Shown here: one piece after another, positions 43,890-51,829 of the stretch
Layout: every line of letters starts with the position of its first letter
Position numbering within the stretch: the first letter of the stretch is position 1
Source of the DNA: an uncultured Lachnospira sp.
GTDB taxonomy: Bacteria > Bacillota > Clostridia > Lachnospirales > Lachnospiraceae
Reading direction: 5' to 3'
NCBI GenBank assembly: GCA_944381165.1
Contig: CALWKC010000005.1
Span: 1 to 64,000, forward strand
Length of the DNA stretch: 64,000 nt
Translations under genes and position numbers: made by a program
Notes under the pieces: generated by a model
The model's input: the letters and a program-made list of their open reading frames with translations, nothing else
Told to the model about the DNA's origin: nothing
Databases searched by the model: none

Positions 43890-45419
43890 TTAATATAAAT
43901 TATCCTGAGAAACTTCCGTATAGCCCTTGAGCTTTTCTGAAACCTCCAATATACCGGCAAGAAGCTTTTTGGTCTGCTCGGCATTTTCCATATTTTTAGA
44001 GGTCAGATTTTCAGCCTGTACTGATGATGCCGTTACCTCCTCTGTTGTTGCCGACAGCTGCATAATATTCTCAACTATCTGATTATTTGATTCCGAAAGT
44101 CCGTTAAGCCTGCCGTCTATCTCTCCTATATGCTCAATCAGCTCTGTCACATTTTTATTCATTTTTTCAAAGCTGTCCGATGCCTGCAAAATCATTTTCT
44201 CCTGCTCGTCAGCAGCCTCCGCTGACTTTGCAACCGCATCCGAAACCGCGTTTGCCTCGTTTGACAGTTCTCCCAGTATATTCGCGATATTTTCTGTCTC
44301 CTCTCTCGTCTTTTCGGCAAGCTGACGTATCTGCTCCGCAACAACTGCAAACCCCTTGCCTGCCTCTCCCGCTCTTGCACTTTCAATAGACGCATTGAGC
44401 GCAAGAAGATTTGTCTGAGATGAAATTTCAAAAATCGTATCTGCAATGCCCTTTACTTCACCTGTCTTATCCTTAAGTCTCGTCATTGAAGCCGCAACCT
44501 CTTCGTTTGTATCGGCAATCAGTGCAGACTGTTCCTTTAAATCATTCATAACCTTAATATTCTGCCCGTTAAGCGTCTCAGAATGCTTAGCCACCTGTAC
44601 CATATTTTCGGAGTGTTTAATTGTTGCATCAATAGCTTCCTGAATACTCTGTGTCATTGTTGTCTGCATCTGTATATTCTCAGCTGTGCTCTGGTTGCTG
44701 TCGGCAATATCTTTCATGGCGCCGTTGACCACCTCGGTAGAATCATTTAATTCATTCATTATCTGAACTGCGTTTTCAGTTCCTTTTCTGACCTCATCCG
44801 CAACCCCGAGCATATCATACACCATATTTTTCTGGCTGTCCTGCTCAGCTTTCAGGCTGTCGGCAGTGTCCTTCTTGAACTGAGTTGCGACACTTGTCGT
44901 GAAATAGACAAATATCATCATAAGACATATTGCAATAGTTGCGCACACCTGATCCAGTGCGTCTTCGCCAGAATAGACATGCGCAACAAATATCTTTATA
45001 ACATTTATAAATATATTTACAGCAGCAAATAATGTTCCCGAAACTGCCACAAATTTTTTATTGTAAAAAAGAACATAAGCAGCAAAAGGAACTGCCGCCA
45101 TAAATCTCACATAATAATTATCATAAGCATATCCCATAAAAAATGTTATACACAAAAGACTAATCAAAGAAATATACTTTACAATATTGGCAGCTTTTTC
45201 GATTTTAATCGGAATCATATTGACAATTATGGCAGCGATTATAATTACCGCAACCATCCCCGTAAATCCCGCAGTACGAACTCCTCTTATATATGCCACA
45301 ATGTTTATACACAGCATAAATATGTAAAAAATGCAATATTCCGCTGCCAGTAATCTGTTTACACGTTTTAACTGTTCTGTCTCATCCGCATATCTGAACT
45401 GTTTCTGTTGTGGTTTCAT
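43890..45419 (-). CDS. Methyl-accepting chemotaxis protein with polytopic N-terminus
   Basis: A 509-residue chemoreceptor. The first 185 residues contain about six hydrophobic helices with short loops and no extracellular sensor domain, so sensing may occur within the membrane or in the cytoplasm. No clear HAMP domain follows; a linker leads into the signalling domain, whose tip reads [23 protein letters not shown] at about 350-372 in two adjoining motifs. AAAGGAGA precedes the ATG. It has no che neighbours and ends at a strong shared terminator. Confidence 0.88.
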   Translation of the reverse strand: MKPQQKQFRYADETEQLKRVNRLLAAEYCIFYIFMLCINIVAYIRGVRTAGFTGMVAVIIIAAIIVNMIPIKIEKAANIVKYISLISLLCITFFMGYAYDNYYVRFMAAVPFAAYVLFYNKKFVAVSGTLFAAVNIFINVIKIFVAHVYSGEDALDQVCATIAICLMMIFVYFTTSVATQFKKDTADSLKAEQDSQKNMVYDMLGVADEVRKGTENAVQIMNELNDSTEVVNGAMKDIADSNQSTAENIQMQTTMTQSIQEAIDATIKHSENMVQVAKHSETLNGQNIKVMNDLKEQSALIADTNEEVAASMTRLKDKTGEVKGIADTIFEISSQTNLLALNASIESARAGEAGKGFAVVAEQIRQLAEKTREETENIANILGELSNEANAVSDAVAKSAEAADEQEKMILQASDSFEKMNKNVTELIEHIGEIDGRLNGLSESNNQIVENIMQLSATTEEVTASSVQAENLTSKNMENAEQTKKLLAGILEVSEKLKGYTEVSQDNLY

Positions 45420-45572
45420 ACTCTCTTCTCCTTTACTTATTATATCTTTCTTCGTTATTATATATTTTTTGACAGAATATTACAATTAAATATCAATAAA
45501 TCACAGTGTTTTTACACAATTTTTACACAAATTACACCTGTTTTTTTTATTTCCACTCAATTTTAATGCAGC

Positions 45573-45615
45573 AAAAAAGCGTGATGAAAATTATAATTCT
45601 TCATCACGCTTTTTT
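45573..45615 (-). terminator. Terminator after the trigger-factor-like gene
   Basis: AAAAAAGCGTGATGAA pairs perfectly with TTCATCACGCTTTTTT around an 11 nt loop, 14 bp after the stop codon. The symmetrical A/T tails could stop transcription in both directions. The remainder of 45420-45572 is AT-rich without features. Confidence 0.9.
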
Positions 45616-45628
45616 AGTTTCTAATTAT

Positions 45629-46672
45629 TTAATTATATGAAGCACTCTGTACTACAATATCCTGAGCTTTCTCAACAATCATGCTCTTGACAATTTTGTC
45701 TTTTCCGTATTTTTCAACAAAGCTGTCTTTGCTTGAATATCCTCTGTCCTGGGCGAAGCCTTCAAGATTTGCCTTATAATCATATTCCTTTATGACAATG
45801 CCCTCTTCCTCCGCTATCGCCTGCAAAATCATCTCCTGGGCAACAGCTTTCTTAACATATTCATCAAAGATTATTCCGAATGTATCCTGACAATACTCGT
45901 CAACTGTCTTTCCCTGCATCAGAGAATAAAACTTAATTGACTGCTCGTACTCACTTCTCTTTGTCTCAAGATATTCCTCAGGATAACCCGTAACCTCGCA
46001 TGTATCCTGAAGCTTTGTGAGCACTGCCTCCTTCTTAGCCTCGTCAATCTGCTCATCTATTGTACCCTGTATCTCTTCCTTAATGCTCTGTCTGTATTCG
46101 TCAACAGTATCATAGTTGAAATATTCCTTTACATAGGCATCTGTAATCATAGGAACATTTGGCTGAGCCACCTGCTGCATAGTAATCTCAAACACTATTT
46201 TACGCCCCGCGTATTCAGCCGCGTCAGTAAAATCATCAGGCACAGTCAGAGTAACAACTTTAAGCTCACCCGCTGTCATTCCGTACAGCTCGTCCACAAA
46301 GCCGTCAATAATGAATGTGTCCTGCCCGAGCACAATCTCATAATCCTCATCGCTAAAGCCCGAAACCTGCTCTCCGCCGATAGAGCCCGTAAAATCAATC
46401 GTAACCTTGTCATCAGCCTGAGCCGCGCGCGTTGTCTCTGTGTATGTTGTATTCTCCTCCAAATCACTCTGGATTCTGTCGTTAATGAGCTCGCGCTCTA
46501 TCGAATCCGTGTCAACGCTTACCTCAATACCCTTGTACTCTCCAAGTGTAACATAGTCTTTCGGATTGTAATCATATTCAACCTTTATTACGGTATTGCA
46601 CGCAGCCAGTCCTGCTGTCATAGCCGCCGCAACTGCACATATACCGAATTTTTTTAAAATATTAATTTTCAT
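45629..46672 (-). CDS. Trigger-factor-like lipoprotein (FKBP-type peptidyl-prolyl isomerase)
   Basis: A 347-residue lipoprotein: basic N-terminus, hydrophobic segment and lipobox GLAAC (Cys25). The mature part includes an FKBP-type domain at about 80-170 (DDKVTIDFTGSIGGEQVSGF, then GMTAGELKVVTLTVPDDF), followed by a long helical region to the C-terminus like the chaperone arms of trigger factor. The ribosome-binding N-terminal domain of true trigger factor is missing. Acting outside the membrane, it is probably a folding helper for secreted proteins, a role PrsA has in bacilli. It stands alone upstream of a strong terminator. Confidence 0.85.
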   Translation of the reverse strand: MKINILKKFGICAVAAAMTAGLAACNTVIKVEYDYNPKDYVTLGEYKGIEVSVDTDSIERELINDRIQSDLEENTTYTETTRAAQADDKVTIDFTGSIGGEQVSGFSDEDYEIVLGQDTFIIDGFVDELYGMTAGELKVVTLTVPDDFTDAAEYAGRKIVFEITMQQVAQPNVPMITDAYVKEYFNYDTVDEYRQSIKEEIQGTIDEQIDEAKKEAVLTKLQDTCEVTGYPEEYLETKRSEYEQSIKFYSLMQGKTVDEYCQDTFGIIFDEYVKKAVAQEMILQAIAEEEGIVIKEYDYKANLEGFAQDRGYSSKDSFVEKYGKDKIVKSMIVEKAQDIVVQSASYN

Positions 46673-46786
46673 ATTCTCTTATTCCATACCTTCCTGTTCA
46701 TAACAACTCCAAAACGGGTCTATTGAATAATAACACATTTTTTTATCAATGAACAGTATAAGCGCTATATTTCACACTTTCTTCAT

Positions 46787-46821
46787 AAAAAAGCAGAGAG
46801 TTCCTGAGCGAAACCCTCTGC
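46787..46821 (-). terminator. Terminator after rplT
   Basis: GCAGAG-GGTT...AACTCTCTGC-type stem (arms 46793-46801 and 46811-46821) followed on the minus strand by six T, 28 bp after the rplT stop. Confidence 0.75.
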
Positions 46822-46848
46822 ACCGTCTCATACAAACACATGTATATA

Positions 46849-47205
46849 TTAGGCAACCTTAGATTTTGCGAGCTCAGCGAGCTTTGCAAAGCCCTCAGCG
46901 TCATTAACTGCCATCTCTGACAATACTTTTCTGTTAAGGTCAACATTTGCAAGCTTTAATCCATACATAAACTTGCTGTATGATAAACCGTTAATTCTTG
47001 CAGCAGCATTAATTCTGGCAATCCATAACTGTCTGAACTGTCTCTTCTTCTGCTTTCTGCCCTTGTATGACTCTGTGAGTGCTCTCATTACAGACTGCTT
47101 TGCAATTCTGTACTGCTTAGACCTTGCGCCTCTATAACCTTTAGCGAGCTTCAATACTCTGTTGTGCTTCTTCTTTGCGTTCATACCGCCTTTAATTCTT
47201 GCCAT
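46849..47205 (-). CDS. rplT: 50S ribosomal protein L20
   Basis: A 118-residue L20, an early-assembly 23S rRNA-binding protein and autogenous repressor of its own operon in Firmicutes. It begins [24 protein letters not shown] in family style, with the basic helix and [14 protein letters not shown] near the middle. AGGAGG precedes the ATG. It is the third gene of infC-rpmI-rplT, 33 bp after rpmI, and ends at a terminator. Confidence 0.98.
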   Translation of the reverse strand: MARIKGGMNAKKKHNRVLKLAKGYRGARSKQYRIAKQSVMRALTESYKGRKQKKRQFRQLWIARINAAARINGLSYSKFMYGLKLANVDLNRKVLSEMAVNDAEGFAKLAELAKSKVA

Positions 47206-47238
47206 TTTATATTCCTCCTTCTATACCTTGTCCCTTAA

Positions 47239-47436
47239 TTAGAGATATGGCATAATCTTCTTCATTGTCTTAACATTTGTAGCATCTGTCATAGCTGCGT
47301 GTCTTAAGTTTCTCTTTCTCTTTGTTGTCTTCTTTGTGAGAATATGGCTCTTGTAAGCCTTCATTCTCTTTAACTTACCTGTACCAGTTACCTTAAAACG
47401 CTTTGCAGCGGCTTTTTTTGTCTTTACCTTTGGCAT
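47239..47436 (-). CDS. rpmI: 50S ribosomal protein L35
   Basis: A 65-residue L35 with the standard [20 protein letters not shown] opening and a Lys/Arg-rich body. AGGAGGT precedes the ATG. The second gene of the operon. The spacing to infC is 243 bp, much longer than usual, because of the 86 bp repeat D2 and other small hairpins in the gap. Confidence 0.98.
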   Translation of the reverse strand: MPKVKTKKAAAKRFKVTGTGKLKRMKAYKSHILTKKTTKRKRNLRHAAMTDATNVKTMKKIMPYL

Positions 47437-47467
47437 AATAGACCTCCTGAATTTTTAAATCTCATTT

Positions 47468-47553
47468 GAACAAAGAGTTCGCTCGCGAACTCTTTCGCGA
47501 GGAGCGGATTCGTAAAAATAATTACCTTTCCGCGCCTCTGCGAGCCTGCGGAG
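47468..47553. repeat. 86 bp intergenic repeat, copy D2 inside the infC operon
   Basis: Matches D1 (11564-11649) at 83 of 86 positions, same orientation. It lies between infC and rpmI, 31 bp upstream of rpmI. The hairpin AAAGAGTTCGC/GCGAACTCTTT is intact. The remaining gap 47554-47679 has only small stems, such as AGGAAGTT/AACTTTCCT-like pairs. Confidence 0.85.
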
Positions 47554-47679
47554 AATTTTTATTCTACAGGAAGTTCAGAGAAACTTTCCTATAGAACAGA
47601 AATATCGCAAGCAACATTTCCCGGCTGATTGACACAGCCCGGAAGCTCATACGAAAATCTTCGTAAGAGACATTATATT

Positions 47680-48186
47680 TTAACGTTTTTCAGTTAAAAA
47701 CATCATCATGCTCCTGCCTTCCATTTTAGGAGCCTTTTCCACAACGGCAATATCACTGAGCTTTTCGGCAAAGTCCGTAAGAATATGTTTGCTCTTCTCA
47801 ACATGCGCCATCTCGCGCCCTCTGAATCTCAGAGTAACCTTAACTTTATTACCCTTCTCGAGGAACTTTCTTGCTGCGTTGTTCTTAGTGTTCAAATCAT
47901 TCACGTCGATATTAGGTGACAGTCTGACCTCCTTAGTCTCAACTGTCTTCTGCTTTTTCTTTGCTTCCTTCTCTTTTCTGATTAATTCATACTTATACTT
48001 ACCGTAATCAATCAGCTTGCACACCGGCGGCGTAGCAGACGGCGCAATCTTAACCAAGTCAACATCCGCCTCCCTGGCAAGCTTCATTGCCTCCTTAGGC
48101 GGCATAATGCCGAGCTGTTCTCCGTCCGAGCCGATTAATCGGATTTCTTTGTCCCTAATTTGTTCGTTAATCATTAAATCGCTAAT
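47680..48186 (-). CDS. infC: Translation initiation factor IF-3 (AUU start)
   Basis: A 168-residue IF-3, which binds the 30S subunit and checks start codons. The sequence runs ISDLMINEQIRDKEIRLIG, then KIAPSATPPVCKLIDYGKYK and the C-terminal domain with VKVTLRFRGREMAHVEKS and APKMEGRSMMMFL. A perfect GGAGGTG lies seven bases before an ATT codon (48184-48186), while the first ATG is 12 bases further on and too far away. AUU starts on infC are known to allow IF-3 to control itself. First gene of infC-rpmI-rplT behind an L20-type leader. Confidence 0.93.
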   Translation of the reverse strand: MSDLMINEQIRDKEIRLIGSDGEQLGIMPPKEAMKLAREADVDLVKIAPSATPPVCKLIDYGKYKYELIRKEKEAKKKQKTVETKEVRLSPNIDVNDLNTKNNAARKFLEKGNKVKVTLRFRGREMAHVEKSKHILTDFAEKLSDIAVVEKAPKMEGRSMMMFLTEKR

Positions 48187-48209
48187 AACAGTGCACCTCC
48201 ATATTCCAT

Positions 48210-48350
48210 AAAAAAAGCGGACAGCAGCAGCCATCCACATACATCACCAAAAAACGGAAACAATATCTGTTCCCATAATTTCATAAAGTATTAACCCAAG
48301 TCGCCCGTGCGCTAAGGTGAGAGCGGATACTCTGCTTTATTCAACAACTT
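48210..48350 (-). promoter_or_regulatory. L20-type leader with attenuator upstream of infC
   Basis: The leader contains TATCCGCTCTCACCTTAG and TTGGGTTA segments like those of Firmicutes infC-rpmI-rplT leaders. It ends in a hairpin, GTGGATGG/CTGTCCGC with a 6 nt loop (48217-48238), followed by seven T on the minus strand and then the infC ribosome site. This is the layout of L20-controlled attenuation. The match to the Rfam family is from memory and untested. Confidence 0.7.
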
Positions 48351-48354
48351 CTGT

Positions 48355-48383
48355 ATCTTACCATTCTTTTTTTTCTGTGTCAA
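48355..48383 (-). promoter_or_regulatory. Promoter of infC operon
   Basis: TTGACA (48378-48383), 17 bp spacer, TAAGAT (48355-48360) on the minus strand, near the start of the L20 leader. The -35 is a perfect consensus. Confidence 0.75.
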
Positions 48384-48468
48384 CACCTTTTAAAAAATTT
48401 ACAGCTTTACGCTTACGGCATTACAGTGTTATTATATAGTAGAAACAATATATCAGGAGGAAATACTA

Positions 48469-49335
48469 ATGCGTAAATACCTTATTTCTACGGACACAAC
48501 AGCAGATTTGCCTGAAGATTTTGTCCGTGAAAATTCTATTGATGTACATACACTTTTTTATGCCTTCGGAGAACAAATCTATGGTCCGGACAATTCCATG
48601 CCGGTTAAAGAGTTTTATGACCGCATGAGAAACGGTGAAATGCCTACGACTATGGCATGCAACCCTGAAGACGTTTCAAAAATTTTCAAAAAACGTGTTG
48701 AGGAGGGTTATGATATTCTTCACATCGCATTTTCTTCAGCGCTCTCAAGCAGCTACAACAACTGCTGCATAGCCGCCAGCGAGGTTATGGAGGAACATCC
48801 CGAGGCAAAAATTATTGTTATCGATTCTCTGGCTGCATCAATGGGCGAGGGCCTTATTGTATACCGCGCCATTCAGCTTAAAAATGAGGGCAAATCTATA
48901 GACGAGGTTGCAGCGTATATAAACGAGCACAGATGCAATTTTGTACATTACTTTACGGTTGACGACCTCAATCATCTGTACCGCGGAGGACGCGTCTCAA
49001 AGACAACTGCAATTATAGGCACTCTGGCAGGAATTAAACCTATACTTCATGTAAACGATTTAGGACAGCTTATTCCTGTCGGAAAGGTACGAGGCAGAAA
49101 AAAATCACTCATCGCGCTCACTGACAAGATTGACGAGCTGATGGACTCATACAGGGATGAGACCGACGCTATATTTATCGGTCACGGCGACTGTCTTGAA
49201 GACGCTCAGTTTGTAGCTGACAGAATTAAACAGAAATACAGCCACAAAATCTGGATTAACACTATATGCCCTACAATAGGCGCCCACTCCGGTCCCGGAA
49301 CACTGGCTCTGTTTTTTATGGGAAAATCAAGGTAA
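48469..49335 (+). CDS. DegV-family fatty-acid-binding protein
   Basis: A 288-residue DegV protein (FakB type), two domains binding a single fatty acid and presenting it to a FakA kinase. It opens with YLISTDTTADLPEDF, then HIAFSSALSSSYNN, VIDSLAASMGEG and FTVDDLNHLYRGGRVS, all family patterns. No FakA gene is nearby. AGGAGG precedes the ATG by seven bases. Monocistronic, divergent from infC, with a terminator after it. Confidence 0.93.
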   Translation: MRKYLISTDTTADLPEDFVRENSIDVHTLFYAFGEQIYGPDNSMPVKEFYDRMRNGEMPTTMACNPEDVSKIFKKRVEEGYDILHIAFSSALSSSYNNCCIAASEVMEEHPEAKIIVIDSLAASMGEGLIVYRAIQLKNEGKSIDEVAAYINEHRCNFVHYFTVDDLNHLYRGGRVSKTTAIIGTLAGIKPILHVNDLGQLIPVGKVRGRKKSLIALTDKIDELMDSYRDETDAIFIGHGDCLEDAQFVADRIKQKYSHKIWINTICPTIGAHSGPGTLALFFMGKSR

Positions 49336-49347
49336 TAATATATATCA

Positions 49348-49389
49348 AAACGCACCTCGGGTAAATAAGAAATCCGCAGGTGCGTTTTT
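49348..49389 (+). terminator. Terminator after degV
   Basis: AAACGCACCT pairs with AGGTGCGTTT across a 20 nt loop, with a run of five T at the end. Confidence 0.85.
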
Positions 49390-49431
49390 CAATATATAGT
49401 GTTATATTTACTGCCGCAAAAAGCAAACTGC

Positions 49432-50703
49432 TTACATAAGCTCCGCAATCCTTGAAAGCGCCACATATTTTCCCGATATTTGATACCATGTGGCAAAATC
49501 CACTATGCCGGTCTGCGGCATATTGAATATTTTCTGAAACTGCCTTACAGCCTCGGCAGTCCTCTCTCCGTATATTCCGTCAGGCGTAACCTGAGGAATA
49601 GCGCTGTAGTACTCTCCTATCAGGTTGAGCTGCTCCTGAAGCTGCGCTACCTTCTGACCCGAAGAGCCTATATCAAGATTTGCTCCGGGCCATGATGCAG
49701 GAATTCCGCTGATTTCCTCAGCCGTATTTATATACATATCATCTCCGTAATAGTAGCGTATAATCTCAAGCGCATCATAATTCTGGTCGCCGAGATACTT
49801 ACTTCCCCACTGACTCATCCAGTTAGGACAGGTGACACGCTTTCCGTCGCAGTACTGTGTGAGAATAGGCTGCTTTACATTCGGGCGTGAGAGATACTGA
49901 TTAAAAATATCATCCACAACATTCGAAATACTTGTAAAAATATTTCTGCCGTATACCCATTTGTGGTCAAATGCAGTTGACGAGGTAATAGTAAAATCAT
50001 AGCCTTTATTTCGGTAGAATTCCGTATATACCCTGTTCAATGTAAATGACATAATAGCAAGAACATTTGCCTCTATCGTCTGTCTCGGCCATGTCGAATA
50101 AATCTCGCTGCTTGCCACATTTTTAATATAATCCCCATATCTGACATAGTAGTCTGTAGCCGTTGAATCGGTAGGAACTCCGTCATGCACGACAACAATC
50201 TCAGGTATGACAACTCTGCTTAATACAATTTCACCGCTTTCATTTACCGGCTGTATCTCATTTTCAGGTATCTTCGGAGGGAAATTTCCAAATAATGTAT
50301 TGGCAGGTATAACAATAACCCTCGGAGATTCGCCCTCATCTCTTTCCGTCATATTTGCCTGCTGTACACTGTTTTCACCCGAAAAAATCTCTGAGCCGGA
50401 TATAAGCAAATCCTCATAGCCGGGCGCCGATATCTTTATATTATACTCCGAATACGGCTGATTTTCTCCGGGCTCCATACTGTACTCCACAGGCGGCGCA
50501 GGCAGCGAGACTGTCTCTGTCAGCCCGCTCTCGTCCGTGGACAGCTCCTCGATTACGCTGTCAGGCTGCCCTGTATAAGAAATATCTACCGTTGCATTCA
50601 TTATAGGCCTGTTTGTTGTGCGGTCTATTACATTTACGCGCAGATTTCCTCTGTCAACCGCATTCTCAGGTCTTTCCAGCGTGCGTACATAATTAACATT
50701 CAT
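49432..50703 (-). CDS. SpoIID-like protein with peptidoglycan-binding domain
   Basis: A 423-residue protein in three parts. Residues about 17-115 form a beta-sandwich like carboxypeptidase-regulatory domains (RTTNRPIMNATVDISYTG). Residues about 185-330 resemble SpoIID: YIKNVASSEIYSTWPRQTIE and later MSQWGSKYLGDQNYDALEII, then YYYGDDMYI. A C-terminal PG_binding_1 domain follows (LGSSG-type GSSGQKVAQLQEQLN, YGERTAEAVRQFQ). No signal peptide. The opposite strand carries a CwlC-like amidase, so both may serve cell-wall lysis in the mother cell during sporulation. The weak GGAAA ribosome site is notable. Confidence 0.78.
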   Translation of the reverse strand: MNVNYVRTLERPENAVDRGNLRVNVIDRTTNRPIMNATVDISYTGQPDSVIEELSTDESGLTETVSLPAPPVEYSMEPGENQPYSEYNIKISAPGYEDLLISGSEIFSGENSVQQANMTERDEGESPRVIVIPANTLFGNFPPKIPENEIQPVNESGEIVLSRVVIPEIVVVHDGVPTDSTATDYYVRYGDYIKNVASSEIYSTWPRQTIEANVLAIMSFTLNRVYTEFYRNKGYDFTITSSTAFDHKWVYGRNIFTSISNVVDDIFNQYLSRPNVKQPILTQYCDGKRVTCPNWMSQWGSKYLGDQNYDALEIIRYYYGDDMYINTAEEISGIPASWPGANLDIGSSGQKVAQLQEQLNLIGEYYSAIPQVTPDGIYGERTAEAVRQFQKIFNMPQTGIVDFATWYQISGKYVALSRIAELM

Positions 50704-50823
50704 ATTATTATTTCCGTTATATATTTTCTATCATTGTATGCATTATTTTGTACCGTCATGAATTATTTGCCGCAAATTGAATATAATATTGTGAACATAA
50801 CCTTTTGTAAAGAGCGTACAAAT

Positions 50824-51747
50824 ATGTCTAATGTAACAGTAGCACTCGATGCCGGCCACGGCGGAAACGACCCAGGCGCCGTTTATAACGGGCGAAGAGA
50901 AAAGGACGACGCGCTGCGCCTGACCAACGCCATAGGTAAAATTCTTGAGATGAACGGAGTCAATGTTTACTATGTGCGCACAGATGACGAGTACGAGACG
51001 CCTTTCAAAAAAGCAACCGACGCCAACAACGCAGGCGCCGATTTATTCGTCTCAATACACCGCAATTCTTCCGAGAGGAGTAATCAGTACAGCGGTATAC
51101 AGTCTCTTGTCTATGCCAATTCCGGAATTAGAAGAACGCTTGCCCAGAATATCAACAAGGAACTCAGCGACGCCGGCTTTGAAAATCTCGGAATTGTGGA
51201 GCGCCCTAACCTTGTAGTTCTGAAACGCACGCAGATGCCGGCTGTATTAGTCGAAGCAGGTTTCATTAACAGCGACACCGACAATAAAATTTTTGACAAC
51301 AACTTCGATGAAATAGCGCGCGCCATAGCGGACGGTATTCTTGAGACCATTTATTCAGGCATGTCTAAAACGGACGCCGGTACTTACGGGGAAGATGAAA
51401 TCGATATGGACACACTCAATTCTTATCAGGAAAACCAGCAGTCCGATGAACAGCGTGTTCCTATGTCAGACGACACCCCTCAGTCACGCCGCCAGAACGG
51501 ATTTTACTGCGACTGCGGAGGAGATAACGAAAAGCTTTACCGCGTACAGGTCGGAGCTTACCGAAACAAAGAAAATGCCGACAGAATGCTCGATGCTCTT
51601 TTGATAGAAGGCTTTCCGGCATTTATGCTCTACGATGACGGTTACTACAAGGTACAGGTTGGTGCATTTGAATACCTTACAAATGCAATTAAAATGGAAC
51701 AGCGGCTTCGCCGTTTTCGATACAATACTTATATCGTATATAATTAA
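50824..51747 (+). CDS. N-acetylmuramoyl-L-alanine amidase with SPOR domain, CwlC-like
   Basis: A 307-residue wall hydrolase. The Amidase_3 domain covers about 1-180: VALDAGHGGNDPGA (zinc His), a Glu in NGRREKDDALRL, FVSIHRNSS (zinc His) and VLVEAGFINS (catalytic Glu). After a linker, the C-terminal 75 residues hold SPOR-type repeats (YRVQVGAYRNKENADRM, YKVQVGAFEYLTNA). No signal peptide is present at the ATG chosen (50824, AAAGAG upstream). This arrangement equals CwlC, the cytosolically made amidase that lyses the mother cell. Divergent from a SpoIID-like gene. Confidence 0.88.
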   Translation: MSNVTVALDAGHGGNDPGAVYNGRREKDDALRLTNAIGKILEMNGVNVYYVRTDDEYETPFKKATDANNAGADLFVSIHRNSSERSNQYSGIQSLVYANSGIRRTLAQNINKELSDAGFENLGIVERPNLVVLKRTQMPAVLVEAGFINSDTDNKIFDNNFDEIARAIADGILETIYSGMSKTDAGTYGEDEIDMDTLNSYQENQQSDEQRVPMSDDTPQSRRQNGFYCDCGGDNEKLYRVQVGAYRNKENADRMLDALLIEGFPAFMLYDDGYYKVQVGAFEYLTNAIKMEQRLRRFRYNTYIVYN

Positions 51748-51753
51748 AAATAT

Positions 51754-51804
51754 CCCGGAGAAGATTTTAAGCTCAACAGCTTTATCTGTCTCCGGGTAAT
51801 TTTT
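51754..51804. terminator. Terminator between amidase and zinc-ribbon genes
   Basis: CCCGGAG (51754-51760) pairs with CTCCGGG (51790-51796), with an inner stem TAAGCT/AGCTTTA, then ATTTTT. The left side has AAAAA, so it may stop both convergent genes. Confidence 0.75.
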
Positions 51805-51829
51805 CGCCGGCTTCAAGCCGCACTATATT

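Noticed and set aside
46746..46952. 68-codon minus-strand open frame at the end of rplT
   Set aside because: It overlaps the rplT coding end in another frame and runs through the terminator hairpin.
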